Source: Entoloma clypeatum (taxonomy: Eukaryota; Basidiomycota; Agaricomycetes; Agaricales; Entolomataceae). From it: a DNA stretch of 64,000 bases. Below, one piece after another: positions 45,790-57,850 of the stretch. How positions within the stretch are numbered: the stretch's first letter is position 1; each line of letters starts with the position of its first letter. Below the pieces are notes generated by a model. The model was not told the origin of the DNA, ran no database searches, and worked only from the letters and a program-made list of their open reading frames with translations. The stretch is taken from NCBI GenBank assembly GCA_963565915.1, contig OY751486.1, positions 4,588,001 to 4,652,000 of the forward strand, read 5' to 3'. A program made the translations under genes and the position numbers.

Positions 45790-48110
45790 CATTTTCGCAC
45801 CTGATTGAATAGTTCTGCGAGCTGTCTTCAGTAAACCTCAAGAGACGAGAGGAAGCAGAACAACCTTTCCCGGATTCTGCTCTTCTTGATGTTGAAGTGC
45901 GACACAATGACTTCCTATGGGCTGTTGGGAACGACAACAAGGTAAGGGTACAAAAGAAGCGACATACTTCGCAAATGCTGTTCAGGTGTTTGTCTTGCAT
46001 CCAATCCAGAATAGCCCACTGCACGGTATCGAGAGCGACTTGAGTACAGGCCACTTGTATTGTGATCGTTACTCTCCGACCCTCCCACGTTCCAAGCAAC
46101 GATAGGCAGACTTTGCCGAATTGGTAGAGATTGGGGTTGAATCTCACAGTGCCGCCGCCCGTGGTGCGCAGCTTGACAACAGGGGGAGCATTAGGGTACT
46201 CAAGCGGTATGAAACAATCAAGTTCAAACAGCCCTCCCTGGGCCTGCAATCATGATTTTACTGTGAAAGCGGGGAGCTCAACATCATGACGTGTCAGGGT
46301 AGAAGACCGCGTACATCGCATCATTCCGTACCACACCCCGCGGGGGTAAACTGGTAGCCAGTGTGGCCAATTCCGAGGCAAGGCGGAAGTGGTTCTTGGG
46401 GTTCGGGTGGCATTTCTATATCTCTGAGCTCTTGAGCAAAGGTATATACGACCGCGGTCGTTTCTCTTCCGAAGCCAAGGCAACATGTTTGAATGCTAAC
46501 TCGCTGCATGCTTCAGCAAGAGCTCGTCGATGGTAGAAGATGGGTCCTCTGTCGCCTTGGTGTGAATCGCATGAAATCCCAGAATCGACATGACACGCTC
46601 AATATCGCCCCCGGCCGCGATGATGTCTCCACAAAGTGATCTAGATTGTATCGTGTGCTTGGTCGCCTTCAGCGAATGTTGCATACAACACATGCGAGAC
46701 TGTCGCCATGAAGGTCTGACTCTGTTTGATGAGCTTTTTGAAGTACTCGTATACGGGAGGACCTCGTTCAACGATATTGTTTTTGTCCTTCTGCCATACA
46801 ACTTCCCTCTCGCTCCAAGGTTGCGGACCAGGAGAAGTGACCACTTCCTATCGCCGCTCGAGAAGCGCCGTAACAACCTCAGCATGGCGTGATATGTATC
46901 GCCACGTGCAGTCCAGTCAATCACGGAGTCGTTTCGAAGAAGGGTTGCAATTAAATCTGGCAGCTTGGAAAGTGAGAGCAAGCTTTCAACAGACGCATGT
47001 GGGACGAAATCATATCCCTGGGCAGAATCATATCCCTGGGCAGACTCAGAATATGGCGCTGGTAGAATTTCGGCCAGAATAATGAGGGCCGGAACGGCGG
47101 TCTCATCCAAGCCCTCCGCCGGTGGACTCTTCAGTGCTGCGGATTTTGGCACGCCTGCAAGCCAGGTGCCAATGCCGTAACCCGTTCCGCCGGGGCCGAC
47201 AGTTTCAGAAAAACCGCAAAGTTTGGTTTTTCCGAAAGCCTTGGCGTGCGATTCCGATGTGGCACGTTCATCGACAATTTGATGGTCAAGACGGCCCAGA
47301 ACCTCAAAAATGGCGATCGCACGGCTCGTTGCACAACAGGTTGTGACGGTACACACTCCTTTCTCTGGAGAACCTTTATATGACGCCTTGCAGGAAATAG
47401 GGGACCAACACCCACGGCAATGGTTTGTGCCGGGGAAGGACATGGAGCGTGGAGAAGGTGGATTACACTGGGAGGCAATCTGGAATCACCATTTCCTGAA
47501 GCTAAGCGTTGAGGAAGTATAGGCGATCATGCAAGAATTAGGCAGACATACATGACCACGAGGCGCCCGAACTGGTTCTAGCAACTCCTAGTTCCTGTGA
47601 GACAGAAAGCCTTTAATCCGGGGCGTCGAGGTCGCCTGCAACGTGCTCTGAGTAATCGGATAGGGGTTTGGATGGGGAGATGCGTAGAGGACGCGTCAGA
47701 AGGCTCAGGACTTTGCCTGACTTCGCGACTTTTGAAACCTTTGCGTCACAGAGCTGCGCTTTGCGGCTGCCCATGCCATCTCGATGATTGAAACCCTGCT
47801 GATTTTGCTCCTCCCCCCATTCCTGGGCGAGCCTACGGGCCAAAGCATCATCTCCCTCATGGCCAACGGCATTGAGGTTGCTAGACCCCGGCACGTTATG
47901 CACGCCAGCCTGAGCCAGCCACTCCCTTTCTTCTTGTTCCTCGATACGTGCAAGCATCGCGTTAAGGTCGTCTTCGTCGTTCGGGTGAGCATCCTTATTG
48001 ACCTCACTGCCGGCCCTGGAATGCTTTGAAGAAGAGGGGGGTTGAGGCAGGGGAACATGATGGATTCGAGGAGAACAATGTCTCGACCTACAACATTCTC
48101 AGTCGAGCGG
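45790..48110 (-). pseudogene. Relic of a large BIRC6/UBE2O-type ubiquitin-conjugating enzyme
   Basis: Big E2 enzymes of this type carry a C-terminal UBC domain behind a long regulatory region. Reading 48110 downward: EEQEEREWLAQAGV and DDALARRLAQEW, then a Cys-rich CTVTTCCATSRAIAIFEVLG stretch, SKLPDLIATLLRNDSVIDWT and YHAMLRLLRRF, a separate frame with PQPWSEREVVWQKDKNN, and the UBC part [39 protein letters not shown] (catalytic Cys in KVCL). The UBC domain then jumps from LGTWEG directly to [18 protein letters not shown], so roughly fifty residues including the LLQVLVSIQ-type helix are missing. A frame change sits just before GGLFELD, and upstream segments need several unsupported shifts. 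The catalytic Cys survives but the domain is incomplete, hence a relic. Confidence 0.65.
47013..47048. repeat. Short tandem duplication in the E2 relic
   Basis: catatccctgggcagaat is followed directly by catatccctgggcagact, an 18-bp duplication read on the minus strand as two AQGYDS-type units. It keeps the frame. Confidence 0.7.
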
Positions 48111-48664
48111 CTTAAACGTGTATTTCCTCGCCTATTGGTACGCCTATACAAGCAGCGCAGGTGTGTGTGTCCATGACGAGCCCCGGTTCTGCGTCAGACA
48201 TCCACTAAAAGCATGCCAGTGGATATCCTGTGCTTCCTTTAAAACAGCTTCGGCGTCCGGAACAAGGAGGAAGAGGGGGTTAACTTACTATGGCCTGCGG
48301 TGGCCACTGTCCATTGTATAACCTTACAATGGAGATCCTATTCTCCTGATGGAACAGGTACGAGACGCAAGTGGCGCCTGGGGAAACAGTCCAGGGTTAT
48401 TGCACGTGTCCTGATCAGCCAAGTATGGGCGAACTTCAACGTCAGTTGGGGCATACAGTATATTGACCAAATGCGAATTTAACTTTACGGGTTGGAAGTG
48501 GTACCAATACTTGGAGACAGACTCGGATGCAGTATAGATTCATGAGATAAACAGAATATCAGATCATATTGAGGCACTATCTGAGGCAAAGAACATTCAT
48601 TCCGAGGAAAAGGGATACACAAGTCATTTTGGGTTGTCTTCCAAGACTCAGAACAATGTCACCC
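48111..48664. other. Spacer between the E2 relic and the RRM gene
   Basis: A possible upstream exon of the E2 relic (minus, near 48290-48310, with a GTAAGT donor) is the only coding hint. Otherwise nothing recognised. Confidence 0.35.
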
Positions 48665-51155
48665 CTAAACCATGTCTGCCTGCATAGTGTTGATTTGACC
48701 GCCCTTGGCGGAAGTCGGAGTGAATGTGTGCCACCGGTCGTTGAACCTGACATCTAAAAGGTAAAATTGATTAGCCCGCGGAAAAGCGTGCTAGACGAAT
48801 AGACAACGTACCGAGGGGCCGTCCACCATACATGTATTGTTGGAATTTAGCTATGAAGGAAGTGACCGCTCAGTCTGTGCAAGGTAGGTATGTAAGAAGA
48901 TTGAACAGACCAATGGCCGTCTCCGCTTCCGCAACTTGGGCGAATTGAACCACACCACAACCCTTGGAACGCGTACCGTCAAACAAGATTTCGGCCAACT
49001 CGACCTGGCCAGTAGTCTCGAACAGTTCAACCAAGTCTTCATTGGCAGTGGACCAGGGAAGCTGTGCGACAGACAGGCACATTAACAGAGGCCACACGAA
49101 AAATAGAGGATACCCACATTGCGGACCATGATTTGCTGACTAGGTTCAGCATCAACAAAGCCAGCACCATACCCGGCGCTGACACCACCACCACCGCCGC
49201 CGCCGCCATATCCATGACCACCGTAGCCGTCCATTCTCAAAGCACCACCGCCAGGAGCAGCCTGCTGGTCAGGACCAGAATAATCGGCATAAATATCTTG
49301 GTTAGAGAAATCGCGGCCACCGGCCTGGCCTCCAAAGCCTCCTCGGAATCCGCCTCTGTAACCTCCCCGTAAGCCACGTCCTCCAAGACCACGAGGAGCA
49401 CCACGGAAGCCACCGCGGTGCCCTCCTGGCCCCATCAGGCCTGCATATCGGTCCTAGGGTTCCAATAGTTTCAGAAACGGTCAAGAAATCCCAGGAACGG
49501 AACCCCACCTCTCGAACCTCTAGGGTACGACCATACCAATCGTAACCATGGTACATAGCTGACGGCAGCGTTGAGGGGGTAAAGCACGGCATGCAAAAAT
49601 GTGGACATACTTATGGCGTGCTGTGCGTCCTTTTGTGTCTCGAACACGACTGTGCCGGATCCTTTGGGACGACCGTCAGCACCGATGTTAATATCTGCCC
49701 GAATAATATTGCCCGCAGCACGGAACAAATCCTTCAAATCTTGCCAACCAGCCTGATACGGTAACTGTGGAAGCGGTCAGAAGGTGGGCGTTCCTCGTCA
49801 TATTATTGAGAAATAAACGTACGTTACCAACGTAGAGTTGGTTCCCTGGGTTACTTTGAGCGCCAAAGTAATTGTGGGAAGGAGGGCGTGGAGGTGGAGC
49901 TGCATGCAAGCCCTGACCTGCCATAGCCATACCTATTTTACCTGGAACAGGGGTAGCACCAAAACGGGCTTCATTTTCTCGGTCCTAAGGATCTTGAGAA
50001 TGTGTCAAAAAAGGTATATCTGCCAAAAAATACCTCTCTGATGAAGACAGGTCGTCCCAAGAGAGGCTGCTCCGATAGTTCGCGAATCGCACGTTGAGAA
50101 TCTTCTTGCGAGGCAAATTCAACGATACTGATGCGTTCATTATGAGGAATAGCAACGGGTTGTGGGATGAATAGAAACTCACCCGCAGCCTTTGGAAACT
50201 CCAGTGGGAGTGACGAGTACTTCGGCGAAGAGGACCTCACCAGCTGCCAACCCCAAAAGAAAAGCTCCCATCAATATCCTCTCGACAACTCGACCATTCC
50301 ACAATCAAAAAATCAAAAAGAACGCTCTCCTCGCCACCATCTCAGAGATCATCGAAGATGCCGCGTGCACGTTGGAAAGTAAACTCCACACCACCCAGCA
50401 CGCCTCAGCTGCCACGTCACCGCCTCGAAAATATCACAAAAAACTAATCTGAGATTCCCCCACCCACCTCCCCTCATGAATTCCATTAGGTCTCTGTACT
50501 TGACGTCGTAACTGAGGTTACCGACATAGACCCGGTTTTCTCGCTTGCTGACTTTGGCAAATTCGACGGCCTCCTCATGATCCGCGTTCATGGGTCCTCC
50601 CAGAGAGCGGGAGAAGGAATCCGCATGCTTGCGGTCACGGCTCCTGGAACGACTCCTTGAGCGTGAGCGTGAACGGCTCCTTGACCTAGAGCGACGACTC
50701 TTGCGACGGGGAGAAGCAGAACGGCGTCTGGAGCGAGAACGGCTCCTGGAACGGGAACGCTTTCGCCTCTGGAAGGATCGTTTTCAACACGGACTGAGAA
50801 ACGGAATTATGATCAACTTACGTCGCCGTTGCGCCTGTCCGGCTCCCAGTGATCGCCCCCGCCTCTCCTAGAGCGACCTACAGATTAAATTTCAGTTTTT
50901 GCATGTGAGACGTGGCGGGAAAAAAAGAGTCAAGAGCCCACCAGATTCGCGCCTATCAGGGCCACGTTCGCGATCACGGTCTTTGTCTCGGTCCCTTCTG
51001 TCCTTGTCTCGGTCCTCGCGCTCCCTGTCCTTGTCACGGTCATAATCACGATCTCTGTCCCTATCTCTGTCCCCTCGGTCCCTTCCACTGCTACTGACAG
51101 GGACAATGATACCCTTGTCGTCGTTCTCCTCTCTGTTCTTCATGTCAACGTCCAT
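48665..51155 (-). CDS. Three-RRM SR/RGG mRNA-binding protein, Gbp2/Hrb1-like
   Basis: Likely nuclear mRNP protein coupling transcription, splicing quality control and export. The N-terminus starts MDVDMKNREENDD and runs into long Arg-Asp and Arg-Glu repeats (50900-51100), then Arg-Ser repeats (50640-50760), the mixed-charge and RS tracts typical of SR-like proteins. RRM1 has RVYVGNLSYDVKYRDLMEF and CGIVEFASQEDSQRAIREL; RRM2 has QLYVGNLPYQAGWQDLKDLF and GSGTVVFETQKDAQHAI; RRM3 has IMVRNLPWSTANEDLVELF and GCGVVQFAQVAEAETAI. Between RRM2 and RRM3 is a Gly/Arg-rich region (GGHRGGFRGAPRG). The gene ends MQADMV. About eight exons. Order RS, RRM, RRM, RGG, RRM equals Gbp2/Hrb1. Intact. Confidence 0.9.
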
Positions 51156-51814
51156 CGTAGTCCGTGTGGAGTGGTTTGAGGTTCAACGAGAGAGAGTGTG
51201 TCAATGTCACACGTGTAAGGAGGTGAAGGTTGTTTGCGACAATGAAAGAAAAAGGCTGACGAAGGGTTTTTTTTTCTTCACACGCTCGGACTTCCAATCT
51301 CGGCATCACAAATGTTCGGCTCCGCCATAAAGTTCAGGTTCCGCGTAAGTAACTTGTTTTCCGACAATTAACGCGTTTGCGAAGGCCATCTCAGTCCTCG
51401 ACGTGGCCCAACTCCCCTGTCGTACGCAGTAACTTTCTTACTCTTTTCTAGGTGAGGCACGCGTCCAAGTTCGCTGTTGGGAGAATGTTCTTCTTGGGGC
51501 TACTCTCCTTCCAACTTTGGAATCCCCATTTCAATATTGCGGAACGTACATAGTGAACTATACCTGGCCGACTGAGAAGAGCCCCGGTGGAATGTGAGTA
51601 AGTTTTGACTCAAATATCGAGATTCGACTTCCATTTTCAAGTTGACGAAAATGGTATACAAATACAGAGCATATTCAAAGGCATTGTTACTGTAGAAAAG
51701 TCAACTCAGTCAAGGATACCTTAGGAACAATAAACTCAATATGTATCAAGATACATCGAGGAGAATACACTGAGCAAGATCCTCATGATGGCAATTGGAA
51801 TTTTAGTTTCGCGT
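51156..51814. other. Intergenic region upstream of the RRM gene
   Basis: Promoter of the RRM gene and 3' flank of the BTB gene. A tiny spliced frame starting at the ATG near 51312 (MFGSAIKFRF, then ASKFAVGRMFFLGLLSF) would give about 44 residues with one hydrophobic segment; it may be chance. Confidence 0.4.
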
Positions 51815-52629
51815 CTAAGAAGGCGACTTATAATTTTTGCTGGCGGCCTTGACTTCTCTCAGTTCTGCTTCAAAAGCCCTAGCCACGGCATCTGGAACGG
51901 AGGATTGCGTATATGACCCAGATGGTCGCACCTCTTCGCGGACCCGTGATACCGCCATCGCGGATTTCCAACCGATCTCTTCGGCCTCTAGGTCGGAAAG
52001 CGCAGAAGCTCGATTCACCAATTCCTCATATCCTGAACGCAACCATTCCTCAACATAGTATTCTTTTGCAAGCACGATCTTTTCAACGGCCGTCATAGGC
52101 CGTTGCAGCTTTGTCAAGTAGGTGATAGCGGCGAGCCGGACATCGTAGATCTCCCACATCTTCGCCAGGCGAAGAACTGCAATCCATCCATCCTTAGGGA
52201 TGGTGTCAAAGGATGGAGGAATGTTTCTGGGTTGTTTGAACAATAATTCGAAGCAAAGCGATATGGCAACTGACAATGGGAGTAATACTTGCAGTAGACG
52301 TCGGAACTCATCCTTCTTGACTCCAGGTAATATTACCGGGTTTTTATCGCTTGATCCCTCGTGTCCTTCATTATGAGATCCCTGAGGAACGGAGAACATG
52401 TCTTTGAATATATCCGAACTCCTTGTGAGATAATACCGCGGGACTTTGAAGAGGCAGTCCTCAACCTAGATGAATACATTAAGTCGTATGTGTTGGTTTA
52501 TGTTAATATTTTTCTTACCTGGATGATCACAGGCCGAAGGAAGTACAGCTCATCTTCTTTGACGGCGGGGCTGGGAGCAGCAGGGATATCAAAAGGGGGA
52601 TCTGTTGGGGCAGCACTTGCTTCTGACAT
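51815..52629 (-). CDS. Fungal BTB/POZ domain protein, 237 aa
   Basis: Exons 52629-52519, 52465-52275 and 52226-51815 close in phase to 237 residues. After a short Pro/Ala-rich head, the first intron ends just before VEDCLFKVPRYYLTRSSDIF, the usual BTB entry of this family, followed by DMFSVPQGSHNEGHEGSSD, KKDEFRRLLQVLLP, WIAVLRLAKMWEIYDVR and KIVLAKEYYVEEWL. The second intron is short (48 bp, GTCAGT donor); it is open in frame, so a slightly longer retained form is possible. The C-terminal helix ends AELREVKAASKN. A dimerisation or scaffold role is inferred from the fold; no second domain is present. It is divergent from the condensin gene. Confidence 0.82.
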
Positions 52630-52817
52630 GGCTACTATGTACCGATCTGAAAAGCAATTGGAAAGATTGAAAGGAGGTCTTCATCCGCATGTTTATTCGA
52701 TAACATTATATAGCCCAGAACCAATTGCACGTATTTGGCTGAAGGAGCTCCAGACATCGGCACGCGCGTTGTCACAGTGTCGTGCACGTGACAGACGCGT
52801 TGAAGAGTACCACGACT
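52630..52817. promoter_or_regulatory. Shared divergent promoter, BTB gene and condensin subunit gene
   Basis: Only 188 bp separate the two predicted start codons. It holds acatgacaattatatagc-like AT-rich sequence near 52700-52720 and a cgcgcgttg stretch further on. Both genes must share control elements here. Confidence 0.5.
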
Positions 52818-55800
52818 ATGTCGATGAACTTCGATTTGCAGGACGAGATTCAAGCTCTCCAGGAGAACGATAACGACGGCTATGAAATACCACACGAACA
52901 CAACCCCGCCAATGAAGAGATCGAACGTGTCCTAGAAGGTTCTGTCTTTTCATCGCTGGCTCTTTTATATCTTGACACCCGCATTTTTAGTTGCTGTTGA
53001 ACTGGTCGCAGAATCCAGCGAAAATATCATGGACGCAGAGGTGTTTGATGTGTACAGAAGCATCCTCAAGCACTCCGACGCCGTTCCGGGCACGATCATG
53101 AACAAACTTCTTGACTCCATTTCTTCCGGCCTGCAAGCCGAGCTTGACGCGACCATGAGGGATGTGGAGTATGGCCATCAACAGGAGTATATGGCACATA
53201 AGCAGCCTTTGGAGATGTATGGGTTTTTATTGCAGTGGTTCGTGACCGCGGCCGAGAAAGTGAAAGGATCGGACGACGACGCCCCTGCCGCCGCTCCTGC
53301 AAAATCGCGCAGGGGACGAGGAGGGAAAGCAGGGGCTAAATCTACCTCACGTGCTGCAGCAGGAAGGAGGAATGAGACCTGGACTTGGGTCGATTCGATA
53401 CCTGCCGCACTCGCCTTGATTAGCAAGGTGCTCCGTCTCCAGACACAACGGATATGGACGACCACAGCTGAGCGTGAAGCTTTTGTTGCGTGCGTGGCCA
53501 ATTTCACTTTCACATCCACCGTCTCACCCGGATCCTCCTCTCAGATGTATGACCCGCCCAGCATACCATATCACCGAAAGCGAACAATACATGAAAATTC
53601 AAAGTATCAAGCTTGGCGTATACAAGGTCATCTGCCTCGCCGTCAAGCATCACGGTCACTCCCTTGGCGTTCAAATCCACATCATGCAATCCCTTCAGTT
53701 CTGGGAGCACCTCTCCGAACCTATGGCCGAATGCCTGACAGTCCTCGCAAAAGAGTTCGACCACGCCCAACTCGGGGACGAGATACTGCGCGAGATTGCG
53801 GGTAAGACTTTCAACGCCGCAGACAACAAAGGACCACGAGCATTTGCGCGGTTTCTTACAAAGTTTGCTGAACTTGCACCGAGGTCGATCTTGAAGCAGC
53901 TCAGCCTTCTTCTTGGGCAGTTGGATTCCGAGGTGAGTTTGGCTTCTTGACTTCGACTTCTTTTCTGGTATCACCGTCTCATCACACTCTTCATTCTCAA
54001 GTCGTACCCAATGCGCGTCGCCATCGTCGAGGCCATCGGATATCTCATCACCGAACTGGCAGAAACCGGCGACGGGGATGGACAAGACAAGAAACAGTCG
54101 CAAAAGCAAATCAGCGGGCTCTATGACTTGCTCCTCGAACGTATCATGGACATTTCTTCATATGTGCGCACAAAGGTCCTATCCGTGTTGGCCAAGCTCT
54201 GCGACCTCAAATTTAAGTTTCCCAAACAACGACTTGCGATAACGAGAGTCGCTGTTGCTGCGTTGGAAGATAAAGGCGCGACTGTTAGAAAGGGGGCTGC
54301 TGCGCTTTTGGTCCGGCTGCTCGTCACACATCCCTATCTGACGAATGGAGGGTTTTTAGAGCTGAAAGTATGGGAAGCAGATTACCTTCAAGTCAAGCAG
54401 GAGCTAGCGAAAGTCGAGGATGCTATGGGAAAGGCGGTTGAAAGGAATGACACGGATGAAGAGGAGGATGAAAGTGCCGGACCTGATGGCGAAGATGGCG
54501 ACGGGGGTGAAGAGGAGGAAGACAATGACGTGGAGACATCGAAAAAGAAGAAGAAGAAGAAGAAGAGGTATTTCGTCGTTCACATTCTAGTTCCATCCTA
54601 TGCCTGACTCCTCTCGAACAGATCAAAGGTCAGAACAGAAGATGAAATGGATATTGATGAAGAAGATCAGAATGGTGAAATGGAAGAGGATGAGCCATCT
54701 ATGTCTGTCGATGGAGACGAAGCAGAGGCGATGCCGAAGAAAAAGAAGAAATCCAAGACGTCCAAGCTCGGACCTCGAAAGTCTCAGCTGGACGTAGCTG
54801 CCCTTTCTAATGAACAGGAAGCGCTCGCAGCATTGGAAGGCGACACGCTTTTGCACCTCCGTCTGCGCAAGAAATATTACGTTGAAGCTCTGGACTTCAT
54901 TCAGCAGATCGAGGGTGCAATGGAGAAGATGTGCGAACTGCTCGGGTCCAAGAACAAACCAGAGGTTCTGGAAGCTATGGAATTCTTCCGCGTTGCGCAC
55001 GAATATCGTTTCGAGAGTGCCAAGGTAAGTGATTGTTGTTGCCCTCCAGATTATATCGCAACTGCTAATTCATGACTTTCTAGGACGGGCTTAAGAAAAT
55101 GCTCCATTTGATTTGGACAAAGGACAACAGTACATCGACCTCGGAGGATGGGAAGGAACTCAAAGGAATTCGCTCGAGACTGTTAGACGTCTATCGAAAC
55201 CTCTATTTCGACCCTTTGCCTGACCCAAATATGCCCGCGAAGGAGCAAATCAACCGTATTGCAAAGAATATGATTGAGTCAGTTCAGCTCTTCTCAGTCT
55301 CGTTCATGAGCTAACTGGCTTAGGAGGACATATGATGCAACACTTGCAGAATTGACGAGCCTGGAGGAGATGATGAGAATCATGATGGATGAAGGTCAGG
55401 TTCATTCGGATATCATGGCGAAACTATGGCAGGTCTACAGTGAGTTACTGGTTGGTATATCATAAGACATTCATTTTAATTGTATGTCACATCAGGCATC
55501 AACAGAACCTTGCCGAAACCGCAAAGGCGAGGCGCGATTGTAATCCTGGGGATGCTGGCATTAGCCAAGCGGAGCGTGGTGACCGACAAGGTGGATGTCA
55601 TGCTTAAGATGGGTCTGGGTCCTCTATGCAAGGTGCAAAGATCGCCTATCTCGTTTCGTCATAGATGGCTGAAGAAGGGTTTCAGACCGATCTCCCGCTT
55701 GCGCGCTATACCTGTGTCGCGCTTCAACGTCTGAATGGCAGTGCGAAGAAAGTCAAAGGTAGAAACCACCCCGTTTTCGGCCAGTAGAATGTCTTAAAAA

Positions 55801-57850
55801 AATCTGCATAGGATCTCTCCTCGACAAGACGTTGCGCATTGAAATGGACAGTCCGATCTTTCGCCACCTTCAAGCCGCAATTGAGCAGCCTTGCCGGTCG
55901 AGAGACTGGTTTGGCCTGGCAGAACAAGCCATAAACACCATCTACGCCTTGGGAGAACATCCCGATATTCTTTGCAATGACATCATCAAGAAGCTCACTA
56001 TGAGAGCCTTCGATCGGCCTTCCAAGCCCAAGTCCAAGCCCGAACCACAACCAGAATTGCAAGTACAACCGCAATCCGAGAAGGACCCGGATGCTATGGA
56101 TGAAGACGACCCCGGAGATACTAATCAAGCTCTTGAGGATCCCGAAGCAACGCAAGAAGACAAAGAGTCGGACGTAGGGGATGCATTTGAGCTCAGCCAG
56201 CTCCTCTTCGTCGTGGGACATGTGGCGATTAAACATATCGTATATCTCGAGCTAGTTGAACGAGAATGGAAGCGACAGAAAGACGAGAAACAAGCAGGTA
56301 AATACCCAGTGACCTCGAGTAAATTTCACGGAGTAACACATTCATTCATTATTACTGCAGCTGAGAAAAAGGCCAATAAGGATAGCGGTCATCAACCATC
56401 GAAGGATGGTGAAGAACTTGATCAGGTAGCAGGGAATGCGGAGGACGAGATTGGTGAACGTATCGCAGGTATCCGGGAGAGCGAGCTTCTTTACGGTCCT
56501 GATTCGCTTTTGGCTGTCTTTGGACCTATGCTCGTACACATATGCGGCAGTCCGCACAAATTCAAGGTCAGTCAAGGGTTAATATAACGAGGGTTTGGCT
56601 GATGAAGGTGTCAGAACCGGACTTTGCGTGCCGCAGCGACGCTTTCCTTTAGCAAATTCCTCTGCGTCAGCTCACAATTCTGCGACCAGCACCATCGGCT
56701 ACTCTTCAAGATCCTGGAGACGTCGCGCGATGCGAATATCAGGAGTAACATCGTGATTGCTCTCGGCGACGTGGCAGTCTCATTCAGCAGCATCATCGAC
56801 GAGAACAGCAATGAACTGTACAAGGGACTTTCGGATGAGGATTTCGTCGTCAAGAAGAACACTCTCATGGTCCTGACCCACTTGATCCTGAATGGGATGA
56901 TCAAAGTCAAGGGCCAGCTGGGCGAAATGGCAAAGTGTCTCGAAGATCCTGAAACTCGAATTCAAGATCTTGCAAAACTCTTTTTCCAGGAACTTGCCAC
57001 AAAGGAAAATGCGATATACAACAACTTGCCAGATGGTACTTTTTTTTTTTCCTTCTATGGGCTTGGTACTTGTCCTGATCCAGAACCTCGCAGTCATCAG
57101 CCATCTTTCGACGGGTGAGCACGCCGTAGATGAGCCAGTCTTCCAAAGCACGCTTCGGTATATCTTCACGTTCATTGAAAAAGTCAGTCCCTTCTATTCT
57201 CCCGTATCGGCTGCGACTTACTTGTTTTTCAAACAGGAAAAACAAGCAGAGAACATCGTTGAGAAGCTATGTCAACGCTTCCGACTATCCGAAGAGTCAC
57301 GTCAATGGCGAGACATTGCGTTTTGTTTATCGCTGCTTCCCTTCAAGTCCGAACGATCGGTGAAGAAGCTCATTGAGGGCCTGCAATTTTACCGCGATAA
57401 GCTACACGAGCCCGAGGTTTATGAGCGATTCCAAGATATCCTTGTCAAAGTATGGTCTTCAATTTCATATGTAGCCAGCAACTCAACAGCTGACACCCTT
57501 GCAGGCTCGAAGCAACAAATCCAAAGACAAGCCTGATTCTGACCTGGATGAGTTCGAGAAGGTCGGATTTGTGCCTTCATTTCATGACGAGCTTGAATAA
57601 CCTTTTCGGGTTGGACCGAACAGATCCTTGAAGAAAACAGAGCACAAGGGGCGGAGGATCAGGCACTCGAAAAACGTGTCGGGAAGAAGAAAGCTGCTGC
57701 TAAGAAACGTGCTGCAAGAAAGAGTACGTGCACGCTGCTTTTCTCAGCTTTGTTTTGGACTTATCTCTAAACCTTTTTTTTTTTACCTTTCTAGCGCGAA
57801 GCAAAAAACAAGCCGCCGCAGTTGAAGAAGACCTTTATTCTGACTCATGA
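52818..57850 (+). CDS. CND1: Condensin complex subunit 1 (Cnd1/Ycs4/CAP-D2)
   Basis: HEAT-repeat subunit of condensin that holds the kleisin and drives mitotic chromosome compaction. Signature stretches in order: RSILKHSDAVPG, FTAAEKVKG-like linker with a Lys/Arg-rich RRGRGGKAGAKS, CMTRPAYHITESEQYMK spliced across a GTGCGT intron (53491-53550), HHGHSLGVQIHIMQSLQFWE, SEPMAECLTVLAKEFDH, then SYPMRVAIVEAIGYLI, YVRTKVLSVLAKLCD and KGATVRKGAAALLVRLL. A highly acidic and Lys-rich insert lies around 54450-54790. Late: SPHKFKNRTLRAAATLSF, VVKKNTLMVLTHLILNGMIK VKGQ (family hallmark) and RQWRDIAFCLSLLPF. The tail is basic (KKAAAKKRAARK). Roughly 1,250-1,300 residues, slightly longer than yeast homologues. 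About fifteen exons; no lesion seen. Confidence 0.93.
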
